From the NCBI GenBank assembly GCA_038234785.1, contig JBBQTC010000036.1, forward strand, positions 1 through 41,004: a stretch of 41,004 bases of DNA, written 5' to 3'. Origin of the DNA: UBA668 sp038234785 (GTDB taxonomy: Bacteria; Actinomycetota; Acidimicrobiia; Acidimicrobiales; Ilumatobacteraceae). The notes beneath the pieces were generated by a model, which saw only the letters and a list, made by a program, of their open reading frames with translations, was not told the origin of the DNA and did not search any database. A program made the translations under genes and the position numbers. Shown here in pieces: positions 15,432-24,319 of the stretch. Position 1 is the stretch's first letter, and each line of letters begins with the position of its first letter.

Positions 15432-18323
15432 TCAGCCGTGCAGGGACAGCCGGTATGCGAACCGGAACGTGCCCGCGCGAAGCCGATACTGCGGCAGCAC
15501 GTCGGGACCGCAACTGGCGGTGCCCAGGCCGCGGTGGGCGACGTCGAGGTGCACGACGAGATCCTTGCGCGGCTCCAACTCGGTCGCCGTGGTCGCCTCG
15601 AAGAGATCGTTGGCCGTGAAGTGCGTGGCCGAGCAGTGCAGGGCCGACGGCACGAGCACCTCGACTCGCAGCGTCTGCCCGCGGGCCGGATCGATGAGCT
15701 CGAACCACCGACAGTCGGTGCGCAGACCGAACTCCTGGGGCACGAGGTACGGCGAGTCGTCGGGCGCCTGCTGCCAGGTGCCGAGCAGGGCGCCGGCATT
15801 GCGATCCGGGTAGTTCTCGTGCGGGCCGCGGCCGAACCACCGCACCTGCGAGAAGCGGCCGGGCAGCCCGAACGTCGCGCCGACGCGTGGCAGGTCGACG
15901 AGCTCGGGCGGGACGACGACCGTGTGGTGGAACTCGATGCCGCCGGCGACCTCACGACGCTCGACACGGTGGTCGACCAACTCGTCGGCCGGCAGCCGAT
16001 CGAGGCCGGCCTCCAGCCACGACTGCAACGCCGCGCCGCCGACGCGGATGCGTTGGCGGAGTTCGGGCATCAGCTTGAACCCGTCGTTGTCGGTCGCCGC
16101 GCGGAACAACGCCAACTCCACCGGGCGGGTGAGGACTCGCTCGACCTGGGCGGCGGTCGCGGTGCCCGAGGGGGCGGGCACGGGGCGGGTGCGCGGGGCC
16201 GACCGGAGCGTCACCTGGTCCCACGCCACGAGGTGGCCCTTCGGCGCCCACGGCTGATCGGTACGCGTGCGGAAGCGCACGGTGAGCTGCACCTCGACCG
16301 CGCCCGCGGGGACGACCGCAGGCATCGCAACGTCGACGAACGCGTGCGGCGCCACATGGGGAAGCGCGAGCCGGCCGCGGCGGGCCACTCGGCCATCGAC
16401 GATGAGCTCCCATTCGGCCTGGAGCCACGCCAGGTCGGTGAACGACTGGCGGTTGCTGATCCGCAGCGTGGAGCGGCGGCCGCCGCTGACGGTGACCGGT
16501 CGGTAGACCCACGCGACCTCACGCATCGCCGGGTGCGGTTCGCCGTAGCTGCCGACCAGTCCGTCGGCGACGAAGTTGCAGTCGTTGGGAGTGTCGCCGA
16601 ACTGCCCGCCGTAGGCGAGTCGGATGCTGCCGTCGGGCAGGACCTGGCGGATGCCGTGGTCCTTCCACTCCCAGATGAAGCCACCCTGCAGACCAGGTGT
16701 GGTGGTGATCGCCTCCCAGTAGTTCGAGAGCGACCCGTTGCTGTTGCCCATCGCGTGGCTGTACTCGCAGAGGATGAGCGGACGGGTCCCTCGACCCGAT
16801 GCGCCGTACTCGCGTATGGCGTCGATGGTGGCGTACATCGGGCACACGATGTCGCTGGACGCGAGTCCGCCATCGATCCAGCCGGCGTGGAACACCGCGC
16901 CCTCGTAGTGCAGCGGTCGGCTCGGATCCGCGCTGCGGATCCACCCGGCGAGCGCGTCGTGGTTGGTGCCGTAGCCGCTCTCGTTGCCCAGGCTCCAAAG
17001 GATGATGCTGGGATGGTTGCGGTCGCGTTGCACCATCCGTGCGCCACGCGCCACCCAGGCACTGCGCCAACGAGGGTCGTTGCAGAGGCTCGTGTTGTAC
17101 GCGTGGCTCTCGATGTTCGACTCGTCGACCACGTACATGCCGAGCTCGTCGCACAGGTCGTAGAACGCCGTGTCGTTGGGATAGTGCGACGTGCGCACGG
17201 CGGTGATGTTGTGGCGCCGCATCGTGAGGAGGTCGGCGCGCATGTCGTCGACCGTGACGGCCTTGCCACGCTCGGGGTGGTGGTCGTGTCGGTTGACGCC
17301 GAAGATCCACACCGGCCGGCCGTTGACGAGCAGTTGTCGGTCGCGCACCTCGACGTGGCGGAAGCCGACGAACTGATGCGTGCGTTCCAACACGGTGCCG
17401 GCGGTGTCGATCAGCTCGACGTCGACGCGGTATCGCGTGGGCGCCTCCGCGGACCACGCTGCCACGTGTGCCACCGAGAACTCGTGGCGGGACTCGAAGC
17501 CGGTGAACACGTACGGGATCTCGAAGCGGTGGGGCACCGGCTGGAGGGATGGCTTCCCGACCCGTCGGCCCTTCGGGTCGACCACGGTGACGCGGGTCGT
17601 GTAGCCAGGGCCGGGCTCGACGGAGAAGCCCACCGATGCGGTGACCCGTAGGCGCCCCTCGCCGGAGAGCACGTCGAGATCTGCATCACACACGACGTCG
17701 GCGACATGCACCGGAGTACGCGCCTCGATGTGGACGCTGCGGTGCAGGCCGGCCATCCACCACTGGTCCTGGTCCTCCACGTAGCTGAGTGCGCTGTAGC
17801 GGACGACCACGATCGCCAGGTGGTTGGTACCCGACACCACGGTGTCGGTGATGTCGTACTCGCTGGGCAGGCGGCTGTCGGTGCCGTAGCCGACGAAACG
17901 GCCGTTGAGGTACACGGCGTGGACGCTCTCGGCGCCGCCGACGTGGAGCACGATGCGATGGCGCTTCCATCCGCGACCGGTCGTGAAGGTCCGCCGGTAC
18001 ACGCCGGTGGGGTTGCGGTCGGGCAGCCGCGGCGGGGGGCCGGGGAAGGGCATCTGCACGTTCGTGTAGTGCGGCAGGTCGCCGACATCCTGCACGGTCC
18101 AGTTGCCCGGCACGGCGACGGTTCGTCCACCTCGCGGCGTGTCGCCGGTGACTGCCCGCGCCGGCACCGCGTCGGGCGTGGCGAACAACTCGAACGACCA
18201 CTGGCCGTCCAACGACTTCCTGGCGTCATCGCCCAGCGGCAACGGCACGTGCATGGGGAGGCGTCCGATCGACACGACCTCGGGGTCGGCCCACGGCCGC
18301 AACTCACCCAGCAGTGGCAGCAC
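15432..18323 (-). CDS. lacZ: GH2 beta-galactosidase (LacZ type)
   Basis: This 963-residue glycoside hydrolase family 2 enzyme is slightly shorter than E. coli LacZ. Domain order is a jelly-roll sugar-binding domain (WTVQDVGDLPHYTNVQMPFP and GVYRRTF), an immunoglobulin-like domain, the TIM barrel from about 315 (GVNRHDHHPERGKAVT), and a C-terminal domain with FRAATDNDGF. The acid/base Glu448 lies in WSLGNESGYG and the nucleophile Glu520 in LCEYSHAMGNSNG, both intact. No signal peptide is visible, so it should be cytoplasmic and needs an imported beta-galactoside. The GTG start is 3 bases after the stop of the L,D-transpeptidase gene, so the two are probably co-translated. No sugar transporter or regulator lies nearby. 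Confidence 0.95.
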   Translation of the reverse strand: MLPLLGELRPWADPEVVSIGRLPMHVPLPLGDDARKSLDGQWSFELFATPDAVPARAVTGDTPRGGRTVAVPGNWTVQDVGDLPHYTNVQMPFPGPPPRLPDRNPTGVYRRTFTTGRGWKRHRIVLHVGGAESVHAVYLNGRFVGYGTDSRLPSEYDITDTVVSGTNHLAIVVVRYSALSYVEDQDQWWMAGLHRSVHIEARTPVHVADVVCDADLDVLSGEGRLRVTASVGFSVEPGPGYTTRVTVVDPKGRRVGKPSLQPVPHRFEIPYVFTGFESRHEFSVAHVAAWSAEAPTRYRVDVELIDTAGTVLERTHQFVGFRHVEVRDRQLLVNGRPVWIFGVNRHDHHPERGKAVTVDDMRADLLTMRRHNITAVRTSHYPNDTAFYDLCDELGMYVVDESNIESHAYNTSLCNDPRWRSAWVARGARMVQRDRNHPSIILWSLGNESGYGTNHDALAGWIRSADPSRPLHYEGAVFHAGWIDGGLASSDIVCPMYATIDAIREYGASGRGTRPLILCEYSHAMGNSNGSLSNYWEAITTTPGLQGGFIWEWKDHGIRQVLPDGSIRLAYGGQFGDTPNDCNFVADGLVGSYGEPHPAMREVAWVYRPVTVSGGRRSTLRISNRQSFTDLAWLQAEWELIVDGRVARRGRLALPHVAPHAFVDVAMPAVVPAGAVEVQLTVRFRTRTDQPWAPKGHLVAWDQVTLRSAPRTRPVPAPSGTATAAQVERVLTRPVELALFRAATDNDGFKLMPELRQRIRVGGAALQSWLEAGLDRLPADELVDHRVERREVAGGIEFHHTVVVPPELVDLPRVGATFGLPGRFSQVRWFGRGPHENYPDRNAGALLGTWQQAPDDSPYLVPQEFGLRTDCRWFELIDPARGQTLRVEVLVPSALHCSATHFTANDLFEATTATELEPRKDLVVHLDVAHRGLGTASCGPDVLPQYRLRAGTFRFAYRLSLHG

Positions 18324-18326
18324 GGG

Positions 18327-19229
18327 TCACTCGTGGACCCACACCGGCGTGCCGATCGGCACGAGACCGGTGTCCCAGATGAAGTCCATCGCCTGGGTGC
18401 TGACCCGCACGCAGCCGTGCGAAGCGGGGTAGTTCGGAACGCTGGTCATGCCGTGGATGGCGACGCCACCCACGAAGTACTTCGGCCGGTAGATCTTGCC
18501 GAGGTCGCCTTCCCACCAGCCCTCGGGGCGCTCCCGGGTGACCTTCCACAGTCCGTTCGGGGTGACTGCGTCGCCCGTCTCGATCTTGGTCGGGTCCTTC
18601 TTGTTGACGGCTTCGTAGGGGATGCCGCTGCCGGTGGAGGTGTTGAGCGTCCACACGGTCTTGCCGTCGACGACGATGAAGAGCAGCTGCCGGGCCTTGT
18701 CGACCTCGACGAGCGTGCCGCTGTCGGAACGACCGTGGGCGCGCTCCGGAAAGGCCTGCATGTAGGCCGCAGTCGCCTGATCAACCTTGCCGGTGGGGGG
18801 CAGGCCGAGGTACTTCTGGAACGCCATCACGGCTTGGACCGTGGCGAACCCGTACTGTCCGTCACTGCCACCGCTCCAGAACCCGAGCTGCTCGAGCCGC
18901 ATCTGCACGACCTGCGTGTCGGGCCCGTTGTGGGAACCGACCGCCTTGATCTCGATGCCGAAGGCACCGACGACTTCCACGTTCGGGGCGAGCGTGGTGG
19001 TGGGCGCTTCGGTGGTGGTGGCGGGAGCTTCGGTGGTGGTGGTGGTGGGCGCCTCGGTGGTGGTGGGCGCGACGGTGGTGGTGGTGCTGGCGACGATGGT
19101 GGTGGGCGCGTCGGTGGAGGTCGACTGCGTGCCCGCGGCGGCATCGGACTTCGAAGAACACGACGCAAACCCCGCCAGCGCGATCGGCAGGCAGAGCAAC
19201 GTGCAGCGGGTTCTGAGAGCGGTGTTCAT
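18327..19229 (-). CDS. Exported L,D-transpeptidase with peptidoglycan-binding domain
   Basis: This 300-residue protein has an N-terminal signal with Cys24 in GFASC, a near-lipobox lacking the usual Leu, so lipid anchoring is plausible but not certain. A Thr/Ala/Pro linker spans about 35-82. Next comes a PG_binding_1 domain (VQMRLEQLGFWSG, YGFATVQAVMAFQKYLGL), then a YkuD catalytic domain from about 168 with the signature HGMTSVPNYPASHGCVRVS and catalytic Cys273. It would form 3-3 peptidoglycan cross-links outside the membrane. Upstream, TAACCT at 19269-19274 could be a -10 element, leaving a short leader. It is the first gene of a pair with lacZ, an unusual partner. Confidence 0.92.
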   Translation of the reverse strand: MNTALRTRCTLLCLPIALAGFASCSSKSDAAAGTQSTSTDAPTTIVASTTTTVAPTTTEAPTTTTTEAPATTTEAPTTTLAPNVEVVGAFGIEIKAVGSHNGPDTQVVQMRLEQLGFWSGGSDGQYGFATVQAVMAFQKYLGLPPTGKVDQATAAYMQAFPERAHGRSDSGTLVEVDKARQLLFIVVDGKTVWTLNTSTGSGIPYEAVNKKDPTKIETGDAVTPNGLWKVTRERPEGWWEGDLGKIYRPKYFVGGVAIHGMTSVPNYPASHGCVRVSTQAMDFIWDTGLVPIGTPVWVHE

Positions 19230-19287
19230 CGGTGGTGGGGGCCCCGTCGATCGGCGAACGTATCGCGAAGGTTAGCCAACTCTCAGG

Positions 19288-19875
19288 TTAGAACGACGGC
19301 AGCTCGAACCAGATCGTGAGTCCGTACTTCACTCCGTGTTCCAGTGGCGTCGCCTGATGCGGGTGCGTGACGAGCGACGGCCACACCACGAGCTCGCCGA
19401 TCGCGACGTGCTCGTTGGAGACGCCCTGGCGGGGGAAGTCGAGCATGGCACCGCGGTACCCGTCGTTGAGCTTGGCCGACGCGGAGACCTGGGCCACGTC
19501 GTGGTGCAACCGGAGGTGCTCCTGTTCGCCCTTCGCGTACTTGATGACGAAGACGTCGCGGAGCCCGTGGTAATCGATGTAGGGCCAGTTCGTCTGCAGC
19601 TGCGGCCAGATGCGCCGACCGAGATCGATCTCCACCGCTTCGAACAACCGCGGGCTGATGATCGCCAGCGACACCTCGTGACCCGGCACCGGGTCGTGGG
19701 GCTGAGGCTCGAAGGCGCCGACTGCCTCGGCCGCGCGGATCACGGTCTCGCAGAACCGCGGTGTCCAGAAGGGCAGGACGTAGATCTCGCCGGCCAACTC
19801 GCGCAGCTCTTCGCGCTCGTCGATCGCTCCCTGGTAGCCGAGGATCTGTTGCAGGTCGTCGTAGGTCTCCGCCAT
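19288..19875 (-). CDS. 2-oxoglutarate/Fe(II)-dependent oxygenase, prolyl-4-hydroxylase-like
   Basis: This 195-residue protein is read from ATG 19875. A start at 19917 would run into the gluQ coding end, so the shorter form is preferred. The double-stranded beta-helix core is visible. HLRLHHDVAQVSASAKLND holds the iron-binding HxD, VWPSLVTHPHQATPLEHG holds the distal His, and VKYGLTIWFE supplies the basic residue for 2-oxoglutarate and the final strand. The overall pattern resembles P4Hc-type enzymes such as procollagen lysyl/prolyl hydroxylases and their bacterial relatives. The substrate is unknown. It lies 14 bases after gluQ on the same strand, so tRNA or ribosomal protein hydroxylation is a conceivable but unproven role. 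Confidence 0.82.
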   Translation of the reverse strand: MAETYDDLQQILGYQGAIDEREELRELAGEIYVLPFWTPRFCETVIRAAEAVGAFEPQPHDPVPGHEVSLAIISPRLFEAVEIDLGRRIWPQLQTNWPYIDYHGLRDVFVIKYAKGEQEHLRLHHDVAQVSASAKLNDGYRGAMLDFPRQGVSNEHVAIGELVVWPSLVTHPHQATPLEHGVKYGLTIWFELPSF

Positions 19876-19889
19876 CACCCTGGATCGTG

Positions 19890-20798
19890 TCAGAGTTCGC
19901 CCGCCGTCAGCGACCATGGCGCCCGCGGTACCCGGTCGAGGTCGAAGCGGTCGACGAGCGTTGCGGTCGTGACCGGTTCGTCGCTGCCGCAGAGATCGAG
20001 ACTGGCACCCAATCGGGACAGCACCGCGGCGGCGTCGATGCCCCGCGCAGCGAGGTCGGTCATCGTGACCGCACCATGCCGTTTGGCGAGGCGCGTTCCG
20101 TCGGGGGCGAGCACCATGGGCACGTGTGCGTAGACCGGCTCGGGAAGGCCCAACAGCACCTGCAGCAACCGCTGGCGCGGCGTGCTCGACAGCAGATCGT
20201 CGCCACGAAGGACGTGAGTGATGCCCTGCTCGGCGTCGTCGACCACCACGGCGAGGTTGTAGGCCGGCACGCCGTCGGCGCGCTGCAGCACCACGTCGTC
20301 GACAGCGCCCTCGTAGCGCCCGCAGACGAGGTCGTCGATCGTGAACCGCTCACCATCCGTGGCCAGCCGGAGCGCCGGGGACCGCCCCGTGGCGAGGTGC
20401 GCGGCCCGCTCGGCGGCGCTCGAGCGGCGGCAGGTTCCCGGATAGGCGCCGTCGGGAAGGTCACCGTGAGGGGCCTGGGCGGCCTCGCGGATCTCACGCC
20501 GTGTGCAGAAGCATTCGTACACCCTGCCCTGGTCGCGCAGGGTGGCGATGGCGTCCCGATACCGCTCGAATCGCTCGGACTGGCGAATGACGGGCACATC
20601 GGAGACCAGGCCGAGGGCCGCCAGCGAGGCGAGTTGATCCGTTTCGTGCACCCGAGAGCAGGTCATCAGATCGAGGTCCTCCATCCGGACCAGCCACGAT
20701 CCCACCACGGAGCGCGCGTGAAGCCAGGACACCAGCGCCGTACGGAGGTTGCCCAGGTGGAGCGAACCCGTCGGTGACGGGGCGAAACGGCCGCGCAT
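19890..20798 (-). CDS. gluQ: Glutamyl-Q tRNA(Asp) synthetase
   Basis: This 302-residue paralogue of glutamyl-tRNA synthetase lacks the anticodon-binding domain. It charges glutamate onto queuosine at position 34 of tRNA-Asp. The N-terminus has RFAPSPTGSLHLGNLRTAL with the HIGH-type motif, and the KMSKS counterpart is LAKRHGAVT. The zinc site is intact, with CFC at about 98-100 and the Tyr-x3-Cys of AYPGTCR, the family's CxC...YxxxC pattern. MRGRFAPSP at 20798 is the best start, since residues from an upstream GTG or ATG (20828) show no family similarity. Its presence implies queuosine-modified tRNA, although no queuosine synthesis gene is in the window. Confidence 0.92.
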   Translation of the reverse strand: MRGRFAPSPTGSLHLGNLRTALVSWLHARSVVGSWLVRMEDLDLMTCSRVHETDQLASLAALGLVSDVPVIRQSERFERYRDAIATLRDQGRVYECFCTRREIREAAQAPHGDLPDGAYPGTCRRSSAAERAAHLATGRSPALRLATDGERFTIDDLVCGRYEGAVDDVVLQRADGVPAYNLAVVVDDAEQGITHVLRGDDLLSSTPRQRLLQVLLGLPEPVYAHVPMVLAPDGTRLAKRHGAVTMTDLAARGIDAAAVLSRLGASLDLCGSDEPVTTATLVDRFDLDRVPRAPWSLTAGEL

Positions 20799-20906
20799 CG
20801 GCCCAAGTATCGCCCCCGGAACCTTCATGGGAGCGTCAAGTGTTCTGCACGACCTGCCGAAGAAGACTGAGAGCTCTTTTCAGGGCGACGACCAGGAGAA
20901 CGACGA

Positions 20907-22943
20907 ATGCCCGAACAGGTGGTGCACGGAGTGGAGGAGGCGAACGCCGCCTTCGTGCGGGAGCGCGCCCTGGCGATGGTCACCACCAACCTCGCGCCGA
21001 CGCCGTTCCTCCTGCTGCCGTTCACCCTCCTGGTCAGTTCGCTGCTCGGCTCGAAGGAGGCGTCGGTTCGCCTCGGGTACTGGCTCATGGCGGCGGCCGT
21101 GGGCACTGCCTGCACCCTGTTCGCCCTGTACCGCTACTACATGCGAACGGAGTCGAATCACACGCCGTGGTCGACCCAGCTGTTGATCGGGCTGTCGTTC
21201 GCGTGCATCGGTGCGGTGTTCGGGATGAGCCCGTGGGTCGTGGGCAACGAGGCGACCACCGTCGTCCTGCTCTTCACGTTGTTCCCGGCGACGGCGAGTG
21301 CGGTCGGCTGCATCGTCACCGCCGGGCGCCGCGATCTGTATCTCGCGTTCATCGTCCCTCTCGTCACCCTGTGCTCGGGGACGCTGCTCAGCTCCGACGA
21401 CTCGCAGCTGCGCGGCCTCGGGATCCTCTCGGCGTGCTTCGGGTTCGGATTGCTCGTGTTGCACCACGTCGTCAGCCGCAGCTCGATCGACGCGATCCGC
21501 TTGCAGTGGCGCAGCGAGCGACTGTTGCGCGACCTGGCCCACGAGCGCGGTGAGCTCACCGGTGTGAACGCACAGTTGGCGGCCACGAACAAGCGTCTCG
21601 CCCACCAGGCCACACACGACCCGCTGACGAGTCTCTACAACCGACGCGGCACGCTCGAACTCCTCGATCAGGTGTTGAACAACGCGTCGGAGGAGAACCC
21701 GGTCGGCCTGCTCTTCTGCGACCTCGACCGCTTCAAGGCCGTCAACGACGCACTCGGTCACCGCGGTGGTGACCGCTTCATCAGCATCATCGCCGACCGA
21801 TTGATGCGCAGCATCGAGCCGACGTCCATCGCCGGTCGGATGGGTGGCGACGAATTCGTCGTCGTCATGCCCGGCCTCGACATGTCGGCCGCGGCCGCCG
21901 TCGCCAACCGCCTCGTCGGCGTGCTCGCCCAGCCGGTCTACGCCGAAGGTCGAGAGATGCCGTCGTCGGTGAGCATCGGGGTGGCCTCGGGGCCGTCGCA
22001 CGGCGTCGCCGCCAGCGAGCTGCTGCGGCATGCCAACGCGGCGCTGTACCGAGCGAAGGCCGGCGGGCGCAACCGCGTGGAGCTCTTCGACGGTTCGATG
22101 CAACAGGAGTTGGTGCATCGTCTCGAAGGTGAGCAGGCGTTGCGACGCGCGATCGACGACGGCGAGATCGTTGCGTTCTTCCAGCCCGAGATCGACGCCT
22201 CGAACGGGCAGATCGTCGGTGCCGAGCTCCTCGCTCGATGGGTACGGCGCGACGGCAGGGTCGTCGTCGCGCAGGACTTCCTGGCGATCGCTCGCTCTGC
22301 GTCGTTGCTCGATCGGATCACCGACCGGGTCATCGGCAGTGCCCGCCCGCAGATGCGCCGTCTGGCGATGCTCGGCCTGCCCGACGGCTTCCGGTTCAGG
22401 ATCAACATGGCGCCGGAGGCAACCGAGCACAGCTGGCACGAGGACGCGATCGAGAAGATGTTGCAGGGCCTCGAGCCGAACATCATCACCATCGACGTCC
22501 ACGAGAGCGCCGTCAACGGCGACCTTCCCAGCGCCGCTGCCAACCTCGCCGCATTTCGTGCCCACGGAGGCCGAGTGTGCCTGGACGACTTCGCCCGCGG
22601 TGTCTCATCTCTGAGCCTCCTGCGTCGGCTCCCGCTCGACGAGGTGCGGATCGATCGGCTCTCGATCGACTCGATCGGTGCCCACCCGCACGACCGCGCG
22701 ATCGTGCGCTCGATCATCGCGCTCGTCCGCGAGATCGGGCTCGCCGTCACGGCCGACGGTGTCGAGACGGGCGCCCAGGCCGATGCGTTGATCGCGCTCG
22801 GCTGTGTGCGTCAGCAGGGCCATCTGTACGCGCCGGCGCTCCCCGCCGGTGAGTTCGAGGACTACTTGCTCGCTCGGATGGCCGAGCGCTATGCGCAGGC
22901 GATCTCGCCGCTGCCCATCTGGGAGACCGACGATCTGACGTAA
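20907..22943 (+). CDS. Membrane GGDEF-EAL protein (c-di-GMP signalling) with degraded EAL domain
   Basis: This 678-residue protein has about six N-terminal membrane helices (residues 30-195), a helical linker (RLQWRSERLLRDLAHERGEL), a GGDEF domain (from about 230) and an EAL domain (from about 415). The GGDEF motif is intact at residues 313-317. The inhibitory I-site is absent, with EPTS where RxxD should be, so product inhibition is unlikely. In the EAL domain the motif reads ELL (Glu440 kept), Asn and DDF are kept, but the catalytic Lys is Arg (EVRID) and the first Glu of EGVE is Asp (ADGVET). It is therefore probably a diguanylate cyclase whose EAL half is weak or only binds c-di-GMP. An AGGAGA sequence 6 nt before ATG 20907 supports the start. 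Confidence 0.9.
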   Translation: MPEQVVHGVEEANAAFVRERALAMVTTNLAPTPFLLLPFTLLVSSLLGSKEASVRLGYWLMAAAVGTACTLFALYRYYMRTESNHTPWSTQLLIGLSFACIGAVFGMSPWVVGNEATTVVLLFTLFPATASAVGCIVTAGRRDLYLAFIVPLVTLCSGTLLSSDDSQLRGLGILSACFGFGLLVLHHVVSRSSIDAIRLQWRSERLLRDLAHERGELTGVNAQLAATNKRLAHQATHDPLTSLYNRRGTLELLDQVLNNASEENPVGLLFCDLDRFKAVNDALGHRGGDRFISIIADRLMRSIEPTSIAGRMGGDEFVVVMPGLDMSAAAAVANRLVGVLAQPVYAEGREMPSSVSIGVASGPSHGVAASELLRHANAALYRAKAGGRNRVELFDGSMQQELVHRLEGEQALRRAIDDGEIVAFFQPEIDASNGQIVGAELLARWVRRDGRVVVAQDFLAIARSASLLDRITDRVIGSARPQMRRLAMLGLPDGFRFRINMAPEATEHSWHEDAIEKMLQGLEPNIITIDVHESAVNGDLPSAAANLAAFRAHGGRVCLDDFARGVSSLSLLRRLPLDEVRIDRLSIDSIGAHPHDRAIVRSIIALVREIGLAVTADGVETGAQADALIALGCVRQQGHLYAPALPAGEFEDYLLARMAERYAQAISPLPIWETDDLT

Positions 22944-22973
22944 CCTTCGGCGGTCAGCGCGAAGGGAGACGAG

Positions 22974-24305
22974 ATGCTGTGTCCGTTGTGTGGTCACACC
23001 GCGCAAGTGGGTCAGAAGTTCTGCAACGAATGCGGTGCATCCTTGGCAGAGCTGGGTGACCCGACCGCGCCGCAGCGCACCGAGACGGTGAGCAGTGCAG
23101 CCGACCAGCCGACGGAGGCGGTCGGCACGGCGCTGCCGCCACCGCCGGCCGGTTCCGCCGGAGCTGGAACCGTTCCGACTCCCGCGCCGTATGAGGAGAC
23201 CCGGTCGTTCAGCGTCGTCGAGCAGACCACGTCGCTCGACTACGCCGCCGGGGCGTTCTGGGACGCCGGTGCCACCGGTGCGTGGCCGGTAGAGGTCACC
23301 AGCGAGGGCGCAGTCGTCGCGCCGCCTCCGTCGTTCCGCGTCACCCCACTCCTCGTCGTTGCCGCGCTGGCAGCGATCGTCGCCGGGATCGCAGCGTTCG
23401 TGGAGGTGGTGAGCTACCGCATCGTGGGCGACCTCGACCAGTCGCTGTCGGTGAAGGTGAACGACTTCTCCACGAACAACGTCGTCGCCTGCCTCCTCGC
23501 CGCCGTGGTGCTCGTGGGCGGTGCCGCCCTCGGCGCGACCGGACGACGTGTTGGCAGCGGGTTGGCCGGTGGCGCCGGCCTCGCGCTGGCCGGACTCATG
23601 GGGTGGATCGCCGCGCAGGGCGTCACGGTGCTCGACACGGTCAAGCAGGGGCTCATCTCCAAAGGCGGCACCTACACCTTGACCACCACGATGTCCGCCG
23701 GATTCTGGTTGGTCGTCGTCGCCGGTGCGCTCGGTGCCATCGTGTTCTTCGCATCGCTGGCCGAGGCCGGCAACGACGGCAACCGCCCGATCAACGCCGC
23801 CGTCGGAGCGCTGGGCGCGCTCGGCACGGTTGCCGTCGTCGTCGGAACGCTGCTGCCGATGAAGTCGGCCTCGTTCGGCGACAACTTCTCCTCCGACCTC
23901 GGCGTCCCACCGCTGCAGTTCTGGAAGCTGGTCACCCACGCCACGCTGGGGATCGACCATCCGCCGGTTCCACCCATTGCGACGTACCTGCGGTTGCTGG
24001 TGCTGTTCCTCATCGCCGTCGGCGGACTGGTCGGGTTCCTCTCGAGCCGGAGGTGGGGAATCGGCCTCGCGCTGGGCACAGCGTCGATCCAGGTCTGGTT
24101 CTGGCTCACCGCGCAGGGCGCTTGGGGCGACCGACCCTGGGGGATCGCCGGCGGCAATCCTCGCGGTGTCGTCGATTGGTCGGTTCCACTGGACTTCACC
24201 CCGCACGTGTTGACCACGGTCGGCGTGATCGTGATGCTGGTGGCAGGTCTCGGTGGGGTGATGCTCGACGCGCAACGTCGGCATGCCGATCAGCACGGCG
24301 ACTGA
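22974..24305 (+). CDS. Zinc-ribbon multi-helix membrane protein, unknown function
   Basis: This 443-residue protein begins with a small zinc ribbon (LCPLCGHTAQVGQKFCNECG, four Cys in two CxxC pairs). A Pro/Ala/Thr-rich linker to about residue 118 follows. The C-terminal part has about eight hydrophobic helices, including TPLLVVAALAAIVAGIAAFV and LRLLVLFLIAVGGLVGFL, with an extracytoplasmic-looking loop (KSASFGDNFSSDLGVPPLQFW). I do not recognise a family for the membrane part. Zinc ribbons followed by membrane domains are common in actinobacterial envelope proteins. A strong GAAGGGAGA stands before the ATG at 22974. It follows the GGDEF-EAL gene by 30 bases, so the two may share a transcript. 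Confidence 0.72.
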   Translation: MLCPLCGHTAQVGQKFCNECGASLAELGDPTAPQRTETVSSAADQPTEAVGTALPPPPAGSAGAGTVPTPAPYEETRSFSVVEQTTSLDYAAGAFWDAGATGAWPVEVTSEGAVVAPPPSFRVTPLLVVAALAAIVAGIAAFVEVVSYRIVGDLDQSLSVKVNDFSTNNVVACLLAAVVLVGGAALGATGRRVGSGLAGGAGLALAGLMGWIAAQGVTVLDTVKQGLISKGGTYTLTTTMSAGFWLVVVAGALGAIVFFASLAEAGNDGNRPINAAVGALGALGTVAVVVGTLLPMKSASFGDNFSSDLGVPPLQFWKLVTHATLGIDHPPVPPIATYLRLLVLFLIAVGGLVGFLSSRRWGIGLALGTASIQVWFWLTAQGAWGDRPWGIAGGNPRGVVDWSVPLDFTPHVLTTVGVIVMLVAGLGGVMLDAQRRHADQHGD

Positions 24306-24319
24306 TCGCGTCGGACGGC

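Noticed and set aside
15425..15438. CGGCTG-TT-CAGCCG dyad between convergent genes as a terminator
   Set aside because: The stem is only 6 bp with a 2-nt loop and no T-tract, and it overlaps the lacZ stop codon. It is too weak to call.
15438..17651. Plus-strand frame of 737 codons
   Set aside because: It lies fully antisense to lacZ, which has both catalytic Glu motifs. Long antisense frames are expected at this GC content.
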